From RYN-230 sp963768945 (GTDB lineage Bacteria > Actinomycetota > Actinomycetes > Streptosporangiales > Streptosporangiaceae): a stretch of DNA of 64,000 nucleotides. This document shows, one piece after another, positions 25,598 to 33,595 of this stretch; positions within the stretch are counted from its first letter, which is position 1; every line of letters starts with the position of its first letter. A program made the translations under genes and the position numbers. The notes beneath the pieces were generated by a model. It searched no databases, had not been told where the DNA came from, and saw nothing but the letters and a program-made list of their open reading frames with translations. The stretch is from NCBI GenBank assembly GCA_963768945.1, contig CAVYJW010000005.1, forward strand, positions 310,001-374,000. The letters are read 5' to 3'.

Positions 25598-26125
25598 TCA
25601 GTCCTCCAGCAGGCGTTCCCACATGATCTCGTCGTGCCAGGCCCCGACGGTGAAGATGTGCGCGCGGGCGATGCCGATAGGCAGGAAACGGTTCTTGCGC
25701 AGCACCGCCTGCGAGGCGGCGTTCTCGACCTGGGTGAACGCCTCCGCGCGATGCAGGCCGAGGTCCCGGGTCATCAGCTGGACCACCAGATCGACCGCCC
25801 GGGTGGCATGACCCTGCCCCTGGTGCGGGGTCCCGATCCAGTAGCCGATGGACGCCTTCCGCCAGGCCCGCTGCAGGATCTCCTGGACGGTTATTTGCCC
25901 AACAACGGTCTGACCGTCCAGCACCACCCCGGGCCAGGACCCGCCGCTACGGTGCCGGTCGAGCATCCACTCGATCCGCTGGCGCTGCCCGGCGAGGGTG
26001 TAGTAGTCCGGCGAGTAGGCCGGCTCCCAGCGCGCCTTGGTCTCGCGGTCGCGGCAAAGGTGCTCGGTAAGGGCCTCGGCGTCGCCGGCGGTGATAAGCC
26101 GGATATGGGTGACCGGGCTGTTCAT
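25598..26125 (-). CDS. GNAT family N-acetyltransferase (RimJ/RimL type)
   Basis: A 175-residue acetyltransferase with the acetyl-CoA segment IGYWIGTPHQGQGHATRAVDLV (Q/R-x2-G-x-G/A type) and ending AASQAVLRKNRFLPIGIAR, typical of RimJ/RimL-type enzymes. These acetylate protein N-termini or small amines; the substrate is unknown. It is convergent with the RibD-like gene and divergent from the histidine kinase gene, 240 bases away. Confidence 0.85.
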   Translation of the reverse strand: MNSPVTHIRLITAGDAEALTEHLCRDRETKARWEPAYSPDYYTLAGQRQRIEWMLDRHRSGGSWPGVVLDGQTVVGQITVQEILQRAWRKASIGYWIGTPHQGQGHATRAVDLVVQLMTRDLGLHRAEAFTQVENAASQAVLRKNRFLPIGIARAHIFTVGAWHDEIMWERLLED

Positions 26126-26365
26126 GACGCCCGACCCTACCGCCGAGGCCGCTCAGGTCAGCGACACCGGCCGTCTCTCGTCACGATCCCCCGGCGCCAC
26201 CCAGTCAGCGCGGCCCTCTGCTGGGCGGGACCCTGGCACACGTGTGGCGTTTGACGAGGTATGACCGGAACGGCAGGCTAGGGCCGGACTGGCCAACTGG
26301 CGGTGGCGGCGGCCAGGGGGCGGGGACCAGATGGGCCATCGCCGCTGACCATCTGGGGAGGATCC

Positions 26366-27544
26366 ATGTCGTGGTGGGGCCGGGCGGCCCGCTGGGGCCG
26401 CGCCTACCGGCTCGACATCATCTGGGTGGTGTTCGTCGGGATCAACCTGGCCGCGATGCGGCTGCTGCCCGCCTGGGGGACGGTGCCGTTCCTGGCCATC
26501 TGGGTGAGCCTGACCGCGATCTACGGGGTGCGGCTCTGGAGGCTGCAGCCCACGATCCTGACCTGGGCCGCGGTCACGCTGGCCACCGGCGGCATCATCG
26601 TCGTGCAGGTCCTCAAGGGCCAGCAGGACGCCGACTACCTGGCCGAAGTCCCGCTGATCGCGCTGATGTTCCTGGTCATGGTCTGGCACGGCCGGCGCCG
26701 CATCGCGGCCATGGAGGAACGGCTCGCCGCGATGGAGGAGGTCCATCGGGTCTCCCAGGAGAACCTGCGGCTGCTGGAGGAGCAGCAACGGTTCCTGCAG
26801 GACGCGTCGCACGAGCTGGGGACGCCGATCACTGTGGCGTTGGGGCACGCCGAGCTCATGGAACGCGCCGCCAGCGAGACGGTCCTGGCCGGCGACGCCC
26901 GGGTCGTCGCCGGGGAGCTGCGCCGGCTGGGGCGGATGGCCAGCCGGATCCTGCTGCTGGCCTCGGCGGCGAGTCCGGGCTTCCTGCACCCGGAGCCGGT
27001 CCCCGTCGAGTCGGTGCTGGGCGACGCGCTGGAACGCTGGGGCTACCTGTCCCGCCGGTGGCGGCTCGGCCCGGTGACCGACGTGACGGTCGTGGCCGAC
27101 CGGGACCGCCTCGCCCTGGCCCTCGACGCGCTGCTGGAGAACGCCATCGCGCACACGAGCAGCGGCGACGAGATCGAGGTCAGCGCCCGCCGCGAGGGCG
27201 GGCAGGTGGTCCTGACGGTGGCGGACTCCGGGACCGGCATCGCCCCCGCCGACCTGGACCGGATCTTCCAGCGGTTCGCCCGGGCCAACCCTCAGCGGAG
27301 CAGCGAGGCGGGCGGGTTCGGGCTCGGCCTGGCCATCGTGCAGGCCATCGCCGCGGCCCACCACGGCGCGGTCCGGGTGCAGAGCACGCCAGGCCGCGGC
27401 TCGTCCTTCGAGCTCGTCCTGCCGCCCGTCCTGCCACCCGGCAGGCCCGCCTCCCCAGCCGGTGAACTGCCCGGCGAACCGGTCATGACCGCGTCCGGGC
27501 CAGCGTCTCGATCAGCACGTGACGCGTCGGTGCCGGATCGATGA
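26366..27544 (+). CDS. sensor histidine kinase without an adjacent response regulator
   Basis: About 392 residues. Four hydrophobic helices lie in the first 110 residues with little extracellular loop. A coiled-coil (MEERLAAMEEVHRVSQENLR) leads to the dimerisation box QDASHELGTPIT with the phosphorylated His. The ATPase domain has N (ALLENAIAH), G1 (DSGTGI) and G2 (GGFGLGLAI) boxes. The start ATG 26366 has GGGGAGG at 26355. No response regulator lies beside it, so it is an orphan kinase. The downstream gene region is a decayed fragment, so a partner may have been lost. Signal unknown. Confidence 0.87.
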   Translation: MSWWGRAARWGRAYRLDIIWVVFVGINLAAMRLLPAWGTVPFLAIWVSLTAIYGVRLWRLQPTILTWAAVTLATGGIIVVQVLKGQQDADYLAEVPLIALMFLVMVWHGRRRIAAMEERLAAMEEVHRVSQENLRLLEEQQRFLQDASHELGTPITVALGHAELMERAASETVLAGDARVVAGELRRLGRMASRILLLASAASPGFLHPEPVPVESVLGDALERWGYLSRRWRLGPVTDVTVVADRDRLALALDALLENAIAHTSSGDEIEVSARREGGQVVLTVADSGTGIAPADLDRIFQRFARANPQRSSEAGGFGLGLAIVQAIAAAHHGAVRVQSTPGRGSSFELVLPPVLPPGRPASPAGELPGEPVMTASGPASRSARDASVPDR

Positions 27545-27660
27545 CGTCGTGGATCTCCAAGGCGGCCGGGGTGCTGAGCGCGTTGCCCTTCGCGTGGTAG
27601 TCGGCGACCAGCTCCTCCCCGGTCGCTCAGGCCACGCGCAGGTCCACGCTGCCCCGCGGC
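27483..27660 (-). pseudogene. remnant of an acyl-CoA carboxylase carboxyltransferase C-terminus
   Basis: The minus strand reads ELVADYHAKGNALSTPAALE followed by IHDVIDPAPTRHVLIETLAR and a stop at 27483-27485. This resembles the end of propionyl/acetyl-CoA carboxylase beta subunits (GYVDAVIDPAxTR type). The same frame is broken by TGA at 27627-27629, and the rest of the gene is absent. The resemblance is judged by eye. It overlaps the 3' end of the histidine kinase gene by 62 bases. Confidence 0.5.
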
Positions 27661-27696
27661 TGGATCCGCCCGCGCAGGAGTAGGCCGGGCTAGCCG

Positions 27697-28770
27697 TTAG
27701 AGATGGTGCGTCGCGAGCCGCGGGCCACCCCGCCGCCGGTTACCCGCGGCGGCCCTCATGGCGGGGATGGTCTCGGCGGTGACGAGCCCGTGCTCGGCGG
27801 TGAGCTCGTCCACGATGGGGAAAGCCGTGGCGATCCGCTCGGGACTGTCGATCACGATGGTGACCGCGGGCACGTGGCGGCCCATCTGGAGGACACGGTC
27901 ACCGTGCGGCGGGTGGTCGCCGTGGAACCCCCAGATCCCGCGCAGTGTGGTGGCACCGCTGATCCCGGCCGAGCGCAGCCGCCGGACGAGGGCGCGGTGC
28001 ACGGGCTGGCCGGCGTGCTGGGCCGCTTCGGAGCCGAACACCATGAGCTTGCGCCACAACGCCATGCCGTGCTCGTCGGCGGCCGGCAGCGGGGTGGGCG
28101 GGGCGAGGAGCAGCCCGTCACGCTTGCACACCTGGACCCGTTCCAGGGTGACGAGCGGGCGGCGGAGCAGCGCCTCCAGTTCGAGCAGGACCCCGCCGAT
28201 CCGCCCGCTGGAGCCTATGGCGATGACCATCATGGGCACCTCGGCGTTGCGGCTGAAGAACCTGGCCCGTTCCCGGCGGCCGCGGGCCGTGCCGTCCACG
28301 CCGAGAAGCGCGGTCGCCCCGGCGACGCCACGGCGGTGCAGCAGGTCGCAGACGGCCACGAACGCGGGGACCCGGTCAACGCGTTCCTGGCGGCCGAGGT
28401 AGACGGTGAGCTTGGTCTCCCCGGCCAGACCCAGGGGGACGGTGGCGAGAGCGCCCCCGGTCAGCAGCCGCGCCCGTTCCAGGGTGACCAGCCCGGCGGG
28501 GTTCAGCTCGAGGGTCGGGCGGAGCACCGACTCGATGCGCGGACGGGTGTCGACCGCGATCGCGGTGAGCGGCAGATCCTCCGACAGGGTCAGCGATTGA
28601 TCGGTGCGGAGATGGTGCTTGAGCCCGAACCCTTCGGTGCCCCGCAGCAGGATGCTCGCGGCGATCTCATGCTGTCCGTACAGGCCGATCAGGGCATCCG
28701 CGACGAACCGGCCGCCGACCCGGTGACGCTCACTGAAGTAGCTGGTCAGCTTGATGGCGTCCGCGCTCAC
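27697..28770 (-). CDS. protein with two DUF190 domains, fluoride-module associated
   Basis: About 357 residues. Three DUF190-like units may be counted, but two are clear: near the N-terminus (KLTSYFSERHRVGGRFVADA, ASILLRGTEGFG) and near the C-terminus (ALVRRLRSAGISGATTLRGI, GFHGDHPPHGD). A middle unit (RQERVDRVPAFVAVCDLLHR, AGATALLGVDG) is related. DUF190 proteins accompany CrcB fluoride channels and resemble PII-like ferredoxin folds. The start GTG 28770 is chosen because GGAGGA lies six bases upstream. It is 23 bases downstream of the second crcB gene, so it is in the same operon. Its biochemical role is unknown. Confidence 0.82.
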   Translation of the reverse strand: MSADAIKLTSYFSERHRVGGRFVADALIGLYGQHEIAASILLRGTEGFGLKHHLRTDQSLTLSEDLPLTAIAVDTRPRIESVLRPTLELNPAGLVTLERARLLTGGALATVPLGLAGETKLTVYLGRQERVDRVPAFVAVCDLLHRRGVAGATALLGVDGTARGRRERARFFSRNAEVPMMVIAIGSSGRIGGVLLELEALLRRPLVTLERVQVCKRDGLLLAPPTPLPAADEHGMALWRKLMVFGSEAAQHAGQPVHRALVRRLRSAGISGATTLRGIWGFHGDHPPHGDRVLQMGRHVPAVTIVIDSPERIATAFPIVDELTAEHGLVTAETIPAMRAAAGNRRRGGPRLATHHL

Positions 28771-28793
28771 CGCGTCTCCTCCGGCATCCGCAC

Positions 28794-29159
28794 TCACAGG
28801 TGCGCTCCGATCAGCCGGCCCAGCGCGGCGGCGGCAACCCCGAGGACCAGGCTGACGATCACGTTCGCCCCCGCCTTGCGGTACTGGCGTTCCTCGGCCA
28901 GCCGGTCGGTCTCGAACATCCACGTCGAGAAGGTCGTGTACGAGCCGACCGCGGCCGTGCCCGCCAGCAACGCCTGGTCATGGTCCAGGGCCAGCCCGGT
29001 GAGAAACCCGAGGATCATCGCGCCGGACACGTTGATGGCGAGGGTGCCGAACGGGAAGTCACGGCCCGCAGCCGACGCCACCAGACCGTCGGCCAGGAAG
29101 CGGACCACCGAGCCAGCCCCGCCGACGAGGATCACCCCGGCCCAGATGAGCATCGTCAT
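28794..29159 (-). CDS. crcB: fluoride ion channel CrcB/Fluc, second subunit
   Basis: A 121-residue membrane protein with four transmembrane helices. The Fluc marks are GAGSVVRFL, FPFGTLAINVSGAMILGFLTG (conserved Asn in helix 2) and GSYTTFSTWMFET (Phe/Thr/Ser of the fluoride pore). Pairs of adjacent crcB genes usually encode heterodimeric Fluc channels that expel fluoride. It begins seven bases after the first crcB gene. Confidence 0.93.
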   Translation of the reverse strand: MTMLIWAGVILVGGAGSVVRFLADGLVASAAGRDFPFGTLAINVSGAMILGFLTGLALDHDQALLAGTAAVGSYTTFSTWMFETDRLAEERQYRKAGANVIVSLVLGVAAAALGRLIGAHL

Positions 29160-29166
29160 GGCTGCC

Positions 29167-29730
29167 TCACCTCAGCACCCGGACCCGCCGGACGAGCGCG
29201 GTGGCCAGGTAGACCGCGGCGAAGCCGGCCGCCACGCTGGCCGTGGCGTAGCCGAGGGCCAGGCCCCAGGCATGTGCGCCGATCATGTTCAGGATCTCCA
29301 CCTGCATGGTGGAGAACGTGGACAGGCCGCCACACAACCCGGTGCCGAGCAGTGGCCGGCGATAACTGGACAGCGGCAGCCGCTCCTGGAGGCGGGTGAC
29401 GAAGTAGCCGAGGAGGAACGCCGCCACGACGTTGACCACGAACGTGGGCCACGGCCACGCCGTCGCCGGGTGTGGGAACCCCTCGGCCAGCGCGGCGCGC
29501 AGCAGGGTGCCGAGCGCGCCACCCGCGAAGATGGCCGCGACCTCTGGCCGGTCGATCCGGGGCAGGTTCCGCCGGGCGGTCCTGGCCGGAGCCTGGTCCG
29601 GGGCCGGGGCGACGGCCTGGTGAGCAGCGGGTGACTCCGCCGGGTCCTGGCCGGGTGGCCCGCCGGGGCCGGCAGTAAGGTCAGGCAACGCGAACGGCCT
29701 CCGGTGCGCAGCGGTCTGAGCAGACGCCAT
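29167..29730 (-). CDS. crcB: fluoride ion channel CrcB/Fluc, first subunit with N-terminal extension
   Basis: A 187-residue protein. The first 60 residues are hydrophilic and Pro/Ala-rich (a cytoplasmic extension). The Fluc core follows: FAGGALGTLLRAALAE, WPWPTFVVNVVAAFLLGYF and GLCGGLSTFSTMQVE. Fluc channels are dual-topology dimers, and a pair with the next gene is expected. The ATG at 29730 sits in a leader with hairpins; a fluoride riboswitch would be expected upstream, but only fragments of its consensus are seen. Confidence 0.9.
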   Translation of the reverse strand: MASAQTAAHRRPFALPDLTAGPGGPPGQDPAESPAAHQAVAPAPDQAPARTARRNLPRIDRPEVAAIFAGGALGTLLRAALAEGFPHPATAWPWPTFVVNVVAAFLLGYFVTRLQERLPLSSYRRPLLGTGLCGGLSTFSTMQVEILNMIGAHAWGLALGYATASVAAGFAAVYLATALVRRVRVLR

Positions 29731-29941
29731 CAGCCGACGGTCCGGGAGGCCACGACCTCCGCGTCAGGGCATCATCTGACCATCACCAGGATAGTAGGCC
29801 TGGCTCCCCGCCTACCCGGGCGAGGAGTTCGCCGCTCCGCGAGCGTCCAATGGTCACCAGACACATGACCGGTCAGGATGACCCAGGCGGTGCTGGCCCG
29901 CCCTGCCCGGCGCAGGAGTTCCCGTTCTGGATACCGCGAGG

Positions 29942-30526
29942 TCAGGTCTGGGTACTGACCTGCTCGATGGCGTTGGCGATGGCCTCGCTCTCCGCCGGGA
30001 CCGCCACCCCCGCGACCAGCACGGTCGGGGTGGCTTCCACCCCGGCGGCCAGGGCGCGTGCGGTGACGTACGGCGGCCACTCCAGGTACGGCCGCTCGGA
30101 CACGCAGGAGGCGAAGGCCGGGCCCAGGCCGACGGACTCGCCGATGGCGATGAGTTGCTCGTCGGTCAGCCCGGCGCTGCCCTCAGGAGGCTGGTTCACG
30201 AACAGCGCGTGCGCGTAGTCCACGAACCGGTCCTGGTCCGCAGCACATCCGGACGACGCGGCGGCGCGGGTCGAATAGTGCGTCGTCGAGGCCTGGTCGA
30301 GGAAGTTCATCGGATGGTAGGCGATGCTGATCTGGTGCTCGACCACCATGGCGGCCAGCGTCGTCCCCGACGACAGCTCGAAGCGCCGGCAGAACGGGCA
30401 CTGGAAGTCGATGTAGACGTCCACCAGGACCGGGCCGTCCCCGACGACGACCCCGTCGCCGCCGGGCGTGGCGGTAGCTGGGACACGGCTGGGCTTGGGC
30501 GCTGCGCTCACTGGGCCCTCCGGCAT
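29942..30526 (-). CDS. DsbA-family thioredoxin-fold protein
   Basis: About 194 residues of the DsbA/Thioredoxin_4 fold. The active site is DFQCPFCRRFE (CPFC). The helical insertion and a cis-Pro loop (ATPTVLVAGV) are present. There is no signal peptide or lipobox, so it is either cytoplasmic or the export signal is missing. Disulfide isomerase/oxidoreductase activity is inferred. ATG 30526 and GTG 30511 (GGAGGG just upstream) are both possible; the start makes little difference to the domain. It ends at a stop 210 bases from the crcB start on the same strand. Confidence 0.8.
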   Translation of the reverse strand: MPEGPVSAAPKPSRVPATATPGGDGVVVGDGPVLVDVYIDFQCPFCRRFELSSGTTLAAMVVEHQISIAYHPMNFLDQASTTHYSTRAAASSGCAADQDRFVDYAHALFVNQPPEGSAGLTDEQLIAIGESVGLGPAFASCVSERPYLEWPPYVTARALAAGVEATPTVLVAGVAVPAESEAIANAIEQVSTQT

Positions 30527-30709
30527 GGTCGGCGGTCTGGCGGTCCTCCCAGGATCACACAGTCCGGCCGGCGCCACGCCAGGATGCGGAACCACCCGCA
30601 CCACCTGTCACATTGATCATGGCCGACGCCAATTCCCGCCTGGCCGGCGCTGACCGAACGGCCAGACGTCGGCAGCCGTTGTCAGCAGCCCTCGTCAGGC
30701 AGCGCCTCG

Positions 30710-31375
30710 TCAGCAGCCGTCGTAGGCGGTCCAGTTCGAGGCGCCCCCGGCGGCGATGGCGTTGTCGAAGATCTGGTCCTGGTACGCGGGGCCGGCCACG
30801 CCGTACTCGCCGGCCGCACCACCGTACTTTTCCCAGGTGCCCAGCTGGAACTGGTACGCCCCGCCGCCGTTACCCGGTCCCCAGGCGTAGCTGCCGCCCT
30901 CTTCGGCGTTGCGGATACAGTCCCCGAGCGAGGAATGGGCGGCATCCGTGCCGCTGGTGGGGGTACTGGGGGTGCTGGCCGCCGGCGTCGTGCTGGCGGT
31001 CGGCTGGGCGGCGGCCTGCTGCTGAGCGGCGGCGGCCTGCTTGGCGGCGGCCTGCTTCTTGGCCAGCCGGGCCGCGGCCAGCCCGGCGAGGTACTTGCGC
31101 CGGATGGTCCGGACGGCTTCGCGGACGGTCCGGGAGGCGACCTCATGGTGCTCGTTGATCATCATGTCGTCGCTGGTGAGGCTCGACGCGGCACGCGCCA
31201 CCGGGATCGTCCCGTGGGAGCTGGTAGATGCCGCGGAGCCCGCCGGCCCGCCCGACAGGAACACGAAAGCCGCAGCTACGCCCGCGAGCGTTGCTACGGC
31301 CAATACTGGTACGCCGACCCGGAGGACGGGTTTCCTCGAGTTTTTGGGCCTGGAATGACGGGGTGCTGGAGGCAT
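30710..31375 (-). CDS. secreted Rpf-like/transglycosylase-domain protein
   Basis: A 221-residue exported protein. A basic N-terminus and a hydrophobic helix (VLAVATLAGVAAAFVFL) act as signal or anchor. A Lys/Ala/Gln-rich coiled region (KKQAAAKQAAAAQQQ) and Thr/Ser/Pro linker follow. The C-terminal domain (about 155-221) reads CIRNAEEGGSYAW, GGGAYQFQLGTWEKYGG, like lysozyme-fold resuscitation-promoting factors and soluble lytic transglycosylases, with the catalytic Glu in NAEEGG. It should cleave peptidoglycan during growth or spore germination. The ATG at 31375 has AGGAG seven bases upstream. Confidence 0.82.
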   Translation of the reverse strand: MPPAPRHSRPKNSRKPVLRVGVPVLAVATLAGVAAAFVFLSGGPAGSAASTSSHGTIPVARAASSLTSDDMMINEHHEVASRTVREAVRTIRRKYLAGLAAARLAKKQAAAKQAAAAQQQAAAQPTASTTPAASTPSTPTSGTDAAHSSLGDCIRNAEEGGSYAWGPGNGGGAYQFQLGTWEKYGGAAGEYGVAGPAYQDQIFDNAIAAGGASNWTAYDGC

Positions 31376-31530
31376 CCCACTCCTGTCCGCGAGGCTTCGC
31401 GTTCACCCGGCGAGCTGGCGTCAGCCGAGAAAGCCGACGTCAGGTGGCACGAGGAACACCTGTCCAGGGGGAACTTACTGGGACCTGAACGCCAGCGCAG
31501 GAAAATCCGGAAATAACACCCCAATTACCA
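31376..31530 (-). promoter_or_regulatory. structured leader of the Rpf-like gene, possible riboswitch
   Basis: The 155-base leader on the minus strand contains several stems: CAGGTG/CACCTG around 31441-31466 and GCGA/TCGC near 31390-31401, with a GACGCCAGCTCGCCGGGTGAACGCG segment before the ribosome site. In Streptomyces, rpf genes have c-di-AMP (ydaO) riboswitches in their leaders. Part of this segment resembles the ydaO 3' core, but the 5' core was not found. Assignment is tentative. Confidence 0.35.
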
Positions 31531-32020
31531 GATCGTGGCGGCGGCCATCGGCGCGCCGAACCCGGGGCTGCGGGCCCCTGTCATGGCCGCCGGCAACGGT
31601 GCGCAGGAGGTGGGAGGAGCGGGGGCAACGTCACGGCAATACCGGGTCTGATCAGCGGTTACGCCGCTCACACGGCCGGCCGCGGCGGATGGCGTTCTCC
31701 GGCGTGGCCACGCTGGCCGGGAGATCCTCGTGGAGGTACCGCGCGGCCCGGGAACCCACGAGCCCGGCCAGTGCGGCCGGAAAAGCACATACGGTCTCGA
31801 CCGAAACCCCCTCGATGTCCGTGAGCTGGTTCCGTACCGTCTCGGGGTCGGAGCCCGCCGGAGCGTGACGGGCACGCCGAGGCTGCCCCGGCGGCGGCGA
31901 GGCTGCCCCGGCGGCGGCGTAGTGGAGGTTCCCGCTATAGCCTCTCGGCGGAGGCCTGGGGTTCATCTCGTGGCTGCCCGCCGGGCCAAGAATAAGAGCT
32001 GATCAAGGGGTGCAGGCTGA
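31531..32020. other. 490-bp region with one possible small gene
   Basis: Between the Rpf-like leader and the GDPD gene, the only coding-like stretch is the minus-strand frame at 31652-31966 listed separately. No RNA gene or repeat array is seen. An 18-bp duplication CGGCGGCGAGGCTGCCCC/CGGCGGCG lies near 31890-31915. Confidence 0.5.
31652..31966 (-). CDS. possible small hypothetical protein
   Basis: A 104-residue frame. The N-terminal third is low-complexity Pro/Gly/Arg. The rest (SDPETVRNQLTDIEGVSVET, AALAGLVGSRAARYLHEDLP) has a natural amphipathic composition with high GC at third codon positions. No family is recognised and the ribosome site is weak. It may begin later or be a remnant. Confidence 0.35.
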   Translation of the reverse strand: MNPRPPPRGYSGNLHYAAAGAASPPPGQPRRARHAPAGSDPETVRNQLTDIEGVSVETVCAFPAALAGLVGSRAARYLHEDLPASVATPENAIRRGRPCERRNR

Positions 32021-32821
32021 GTGCCATCAACCGGAGAGTCCAGCGAAGTGGTGCATATCTCCGCTCATTGTGACCACTCGGAAGACGCGGAACCAGTCAC
32101 CTACGAGAGTTACCTGGATACGCTGTCCGGCAGCGCGGAGTATGCCGAGTTTGATGTCCGCAAGACGGCCGACAATGTCCTGGTGGTTTATCACGACCGA
32201 CGTGCCGGACGCGGTGGCCCGCTGGTGGCGGAACTCGAGTACGAGGAACTCTGCGACCGGCTGCACTATGTGGTCCCCCGGGTGGACGAGGTGATGGCTC
32301 TGCTGGCGGGCCGCCTTATCGGGCATCTCGACCTGAAAGAAGTCGGCTACGAGCCCGAAGTCGTCGCGCTGGCTTCCTCGGTCCTGGGTCCGGACGATTT
32401 TGTGGTCACGACCCTGGAAGATGCCTCGGTGGCCACGATCAAGCGGATCTTCCCGCGGGTCCGGACCGCTCTATCCCTGGGTCGCAGCCTTCACGGGGTG
32501 CCGCGACGGCGCTGGGCGGCGGTCCGCCACAGCGAGTTGTTTCCCCTGGCCCGGATCCGGGCCTGCGGCGCTGACTGGGTGGCGGTGAACTACCGGCTCG
32601 CGCGGCTGGGCGTGGCCAGGGCATGTCATCGGAACGGCATCGGCATCATGGTGTGGACCGTGGATCACGACCTGCTGATCGACCAGTTCCTCCTGGACCC
32701 GCGGATCGATGTCCTCGTCACCAACCGTCCGGGCCACGCGGCGCGCCGCCGGTCTGAGCTAGGGCAGGTCGTAGCCGATCCGCTGGGGAAGTCAGCGGCC
32801 GGCCAGCGCAGCAACGTCTAG
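32021..32821 (+). CDS. glycerophosphodiester phosphodiesterase-family protein
   Basis: A protein of up to 266 residues with a GDPD TIM barrel. The motifs are AEFDVRKTADNVLVVYHD (ExD-like Asp and the His-Asp pair), GHLDLKE, and the final IMVWTVDHD...DVLVTNRPG. GDPD enzymes hydrolyse glycerophosphodiesters to glycerol 3-phosphate. The first motif is normally AHRG but here reads SAHCDHSE, and the ExD motif has Phe between acidic residues, so activity or specificity may differ. The start could be GTG 32021 or GTG 32048. No signal peptide is seen, so it should be intracellular. Confidence 0.8.
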   Translation: MPSTGESSEVVHISAHCDHSEDAEPVTYESYLDTLSGSAEYAEFDVRKTADNVLVVYHDRRAGRGGPLVAELEYEELCDRLHYVVPRVDEVMALLAGRLIGHLDLKEVGYEPEVVALASSVLGPDDFVVTTLEDASVATIKRIFPRVRTALSLGRSLHGVPRRRWAAVRHSELFPLARIRACGADWVAVNYRLARLGVARACHRNGIGIMVWTVDHDLLIDQFLLDPRIDVLVTNRPGHAARRRSELGQVVADPLGKSAAGQRSNV

Positions 32822-32869
32822 CCGCCAGAACACGGGCCCGCAGGGCATGTTGGTTGAGTCGCCGAGTTG

Positions 32870-32925
32870 GCCCAGGACCTGAGGCACCTGAAGGACCTGA
32901 GGGACCTGAGGCACCTCAGGGTGGC
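32870..32925. repeat. short repeats GACCTGAGG/CACCTGA between GDPD and GNAT genes
   Basis: Units CCTGAGGCAC, CTGAAGGAC, CTGAGGGAC and CTGAGGCAC follow each other and partly pair with GTGCCTCAGG, so the tract may fold and end both convergent transcripts. Confidence 0.6.
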
Positions 32926-33461
32926 GGCTGGGCGGGATGCCAGTCAGCGGCGAGCATGCCGAGGACGACCAGGTCGGCGAATCGCCCATTGACCCAGGCC
33001 GCGCGGCGCAGGCTGCCTTCCGCCACAAATCCGGCCCGGGTCGCCACCGCGATCATGGCGGCGTTGTCGGCCAGCGTCTCGGCCTGGAGCCGCTGGAGCC
33101 CGAGAATGGCGAAGCCGTAACCGCAGAGCACCCGGACCGCATCCGTCCCCAGGCCGCGGCCACGGAACCCTGGCCGCAGGGAGATCCCCAGGTGAGCCGA
33201 GCGGTTATGCAGGTCGATGTCCCACACCAGCGCGTCACCGGCCAGTTCGCCACTGGCCAGGTGCACCACCGAGAAGGCGGCGGTGTCCTCAGCCGGGTCT
33301 TTCACCTGGAGCGGGGAGTAGGCCGCGCCAGCCGGGATCGGCCGCCAGGGCCGCGAATCGGACCGGACCCTGGTCGCCACATCGTCATACAGCTCGGCAT
33401 GCAGGATCGGGACATCTCCGTCCTCCCGGGCCCGCAACCCGGCAACTTCTCCGCGCAGCAT
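32916..33461 (-). CDS. GNAT family N-acetyltransferase
   Basis: A 181-residue RimJ/RimL-type acetyltransferase. Typical parts are HLGISLRPGFRGRGLGTDAV (acetyl-CoA loop R/Q-x2-G-x-G/A) and ADNAAMIAVATRAGFVAEGS. The N-terminus begins LRGEVAGLRAREDGDVPILH, the usual first strand. The substrate is unknown. It is convergent with the GDPD gene and divergent from the topoisomerase gene, whose start is 135 bases away. Confidence 0.85.
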   Translation of the reverse strand: MLRGEVAGLRAREDGDVPILHAELYDDVATRVRSDSRPWRPIPAGAAYSPLQVKDPAEDTAAFSVVHLASGELAGDALVWDIDLHNRSAHLGISLRPGFRGRGLGTDAVRVLCGYGFAILGLQRLQAETLADNAAMIAVATRAGFVAEGSLRRAAWVNGRFADLVVLGMLAADWHPAQPPP

Positions 33462-33595
33462 GCGACGTTCCTACAGGAGGCGGCGCCTGGGCAGCAACCT
33501 GAATCCGGCCCGGCCCCGGACCGGTGCCACCCCGGGCCGCTGCCAGTCGGGCCGGTGGAAGCCGTCCCGGGATCTGCCGCATACCCTTGGTGGTC

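Noticed and set aside
29750..29830. Confident fluoride riboswitch before crcB
   Set aside because: Only fragments of the consensus are present and the required stem and pseudoknot partners are missing, so it is reported only as a weak finding.
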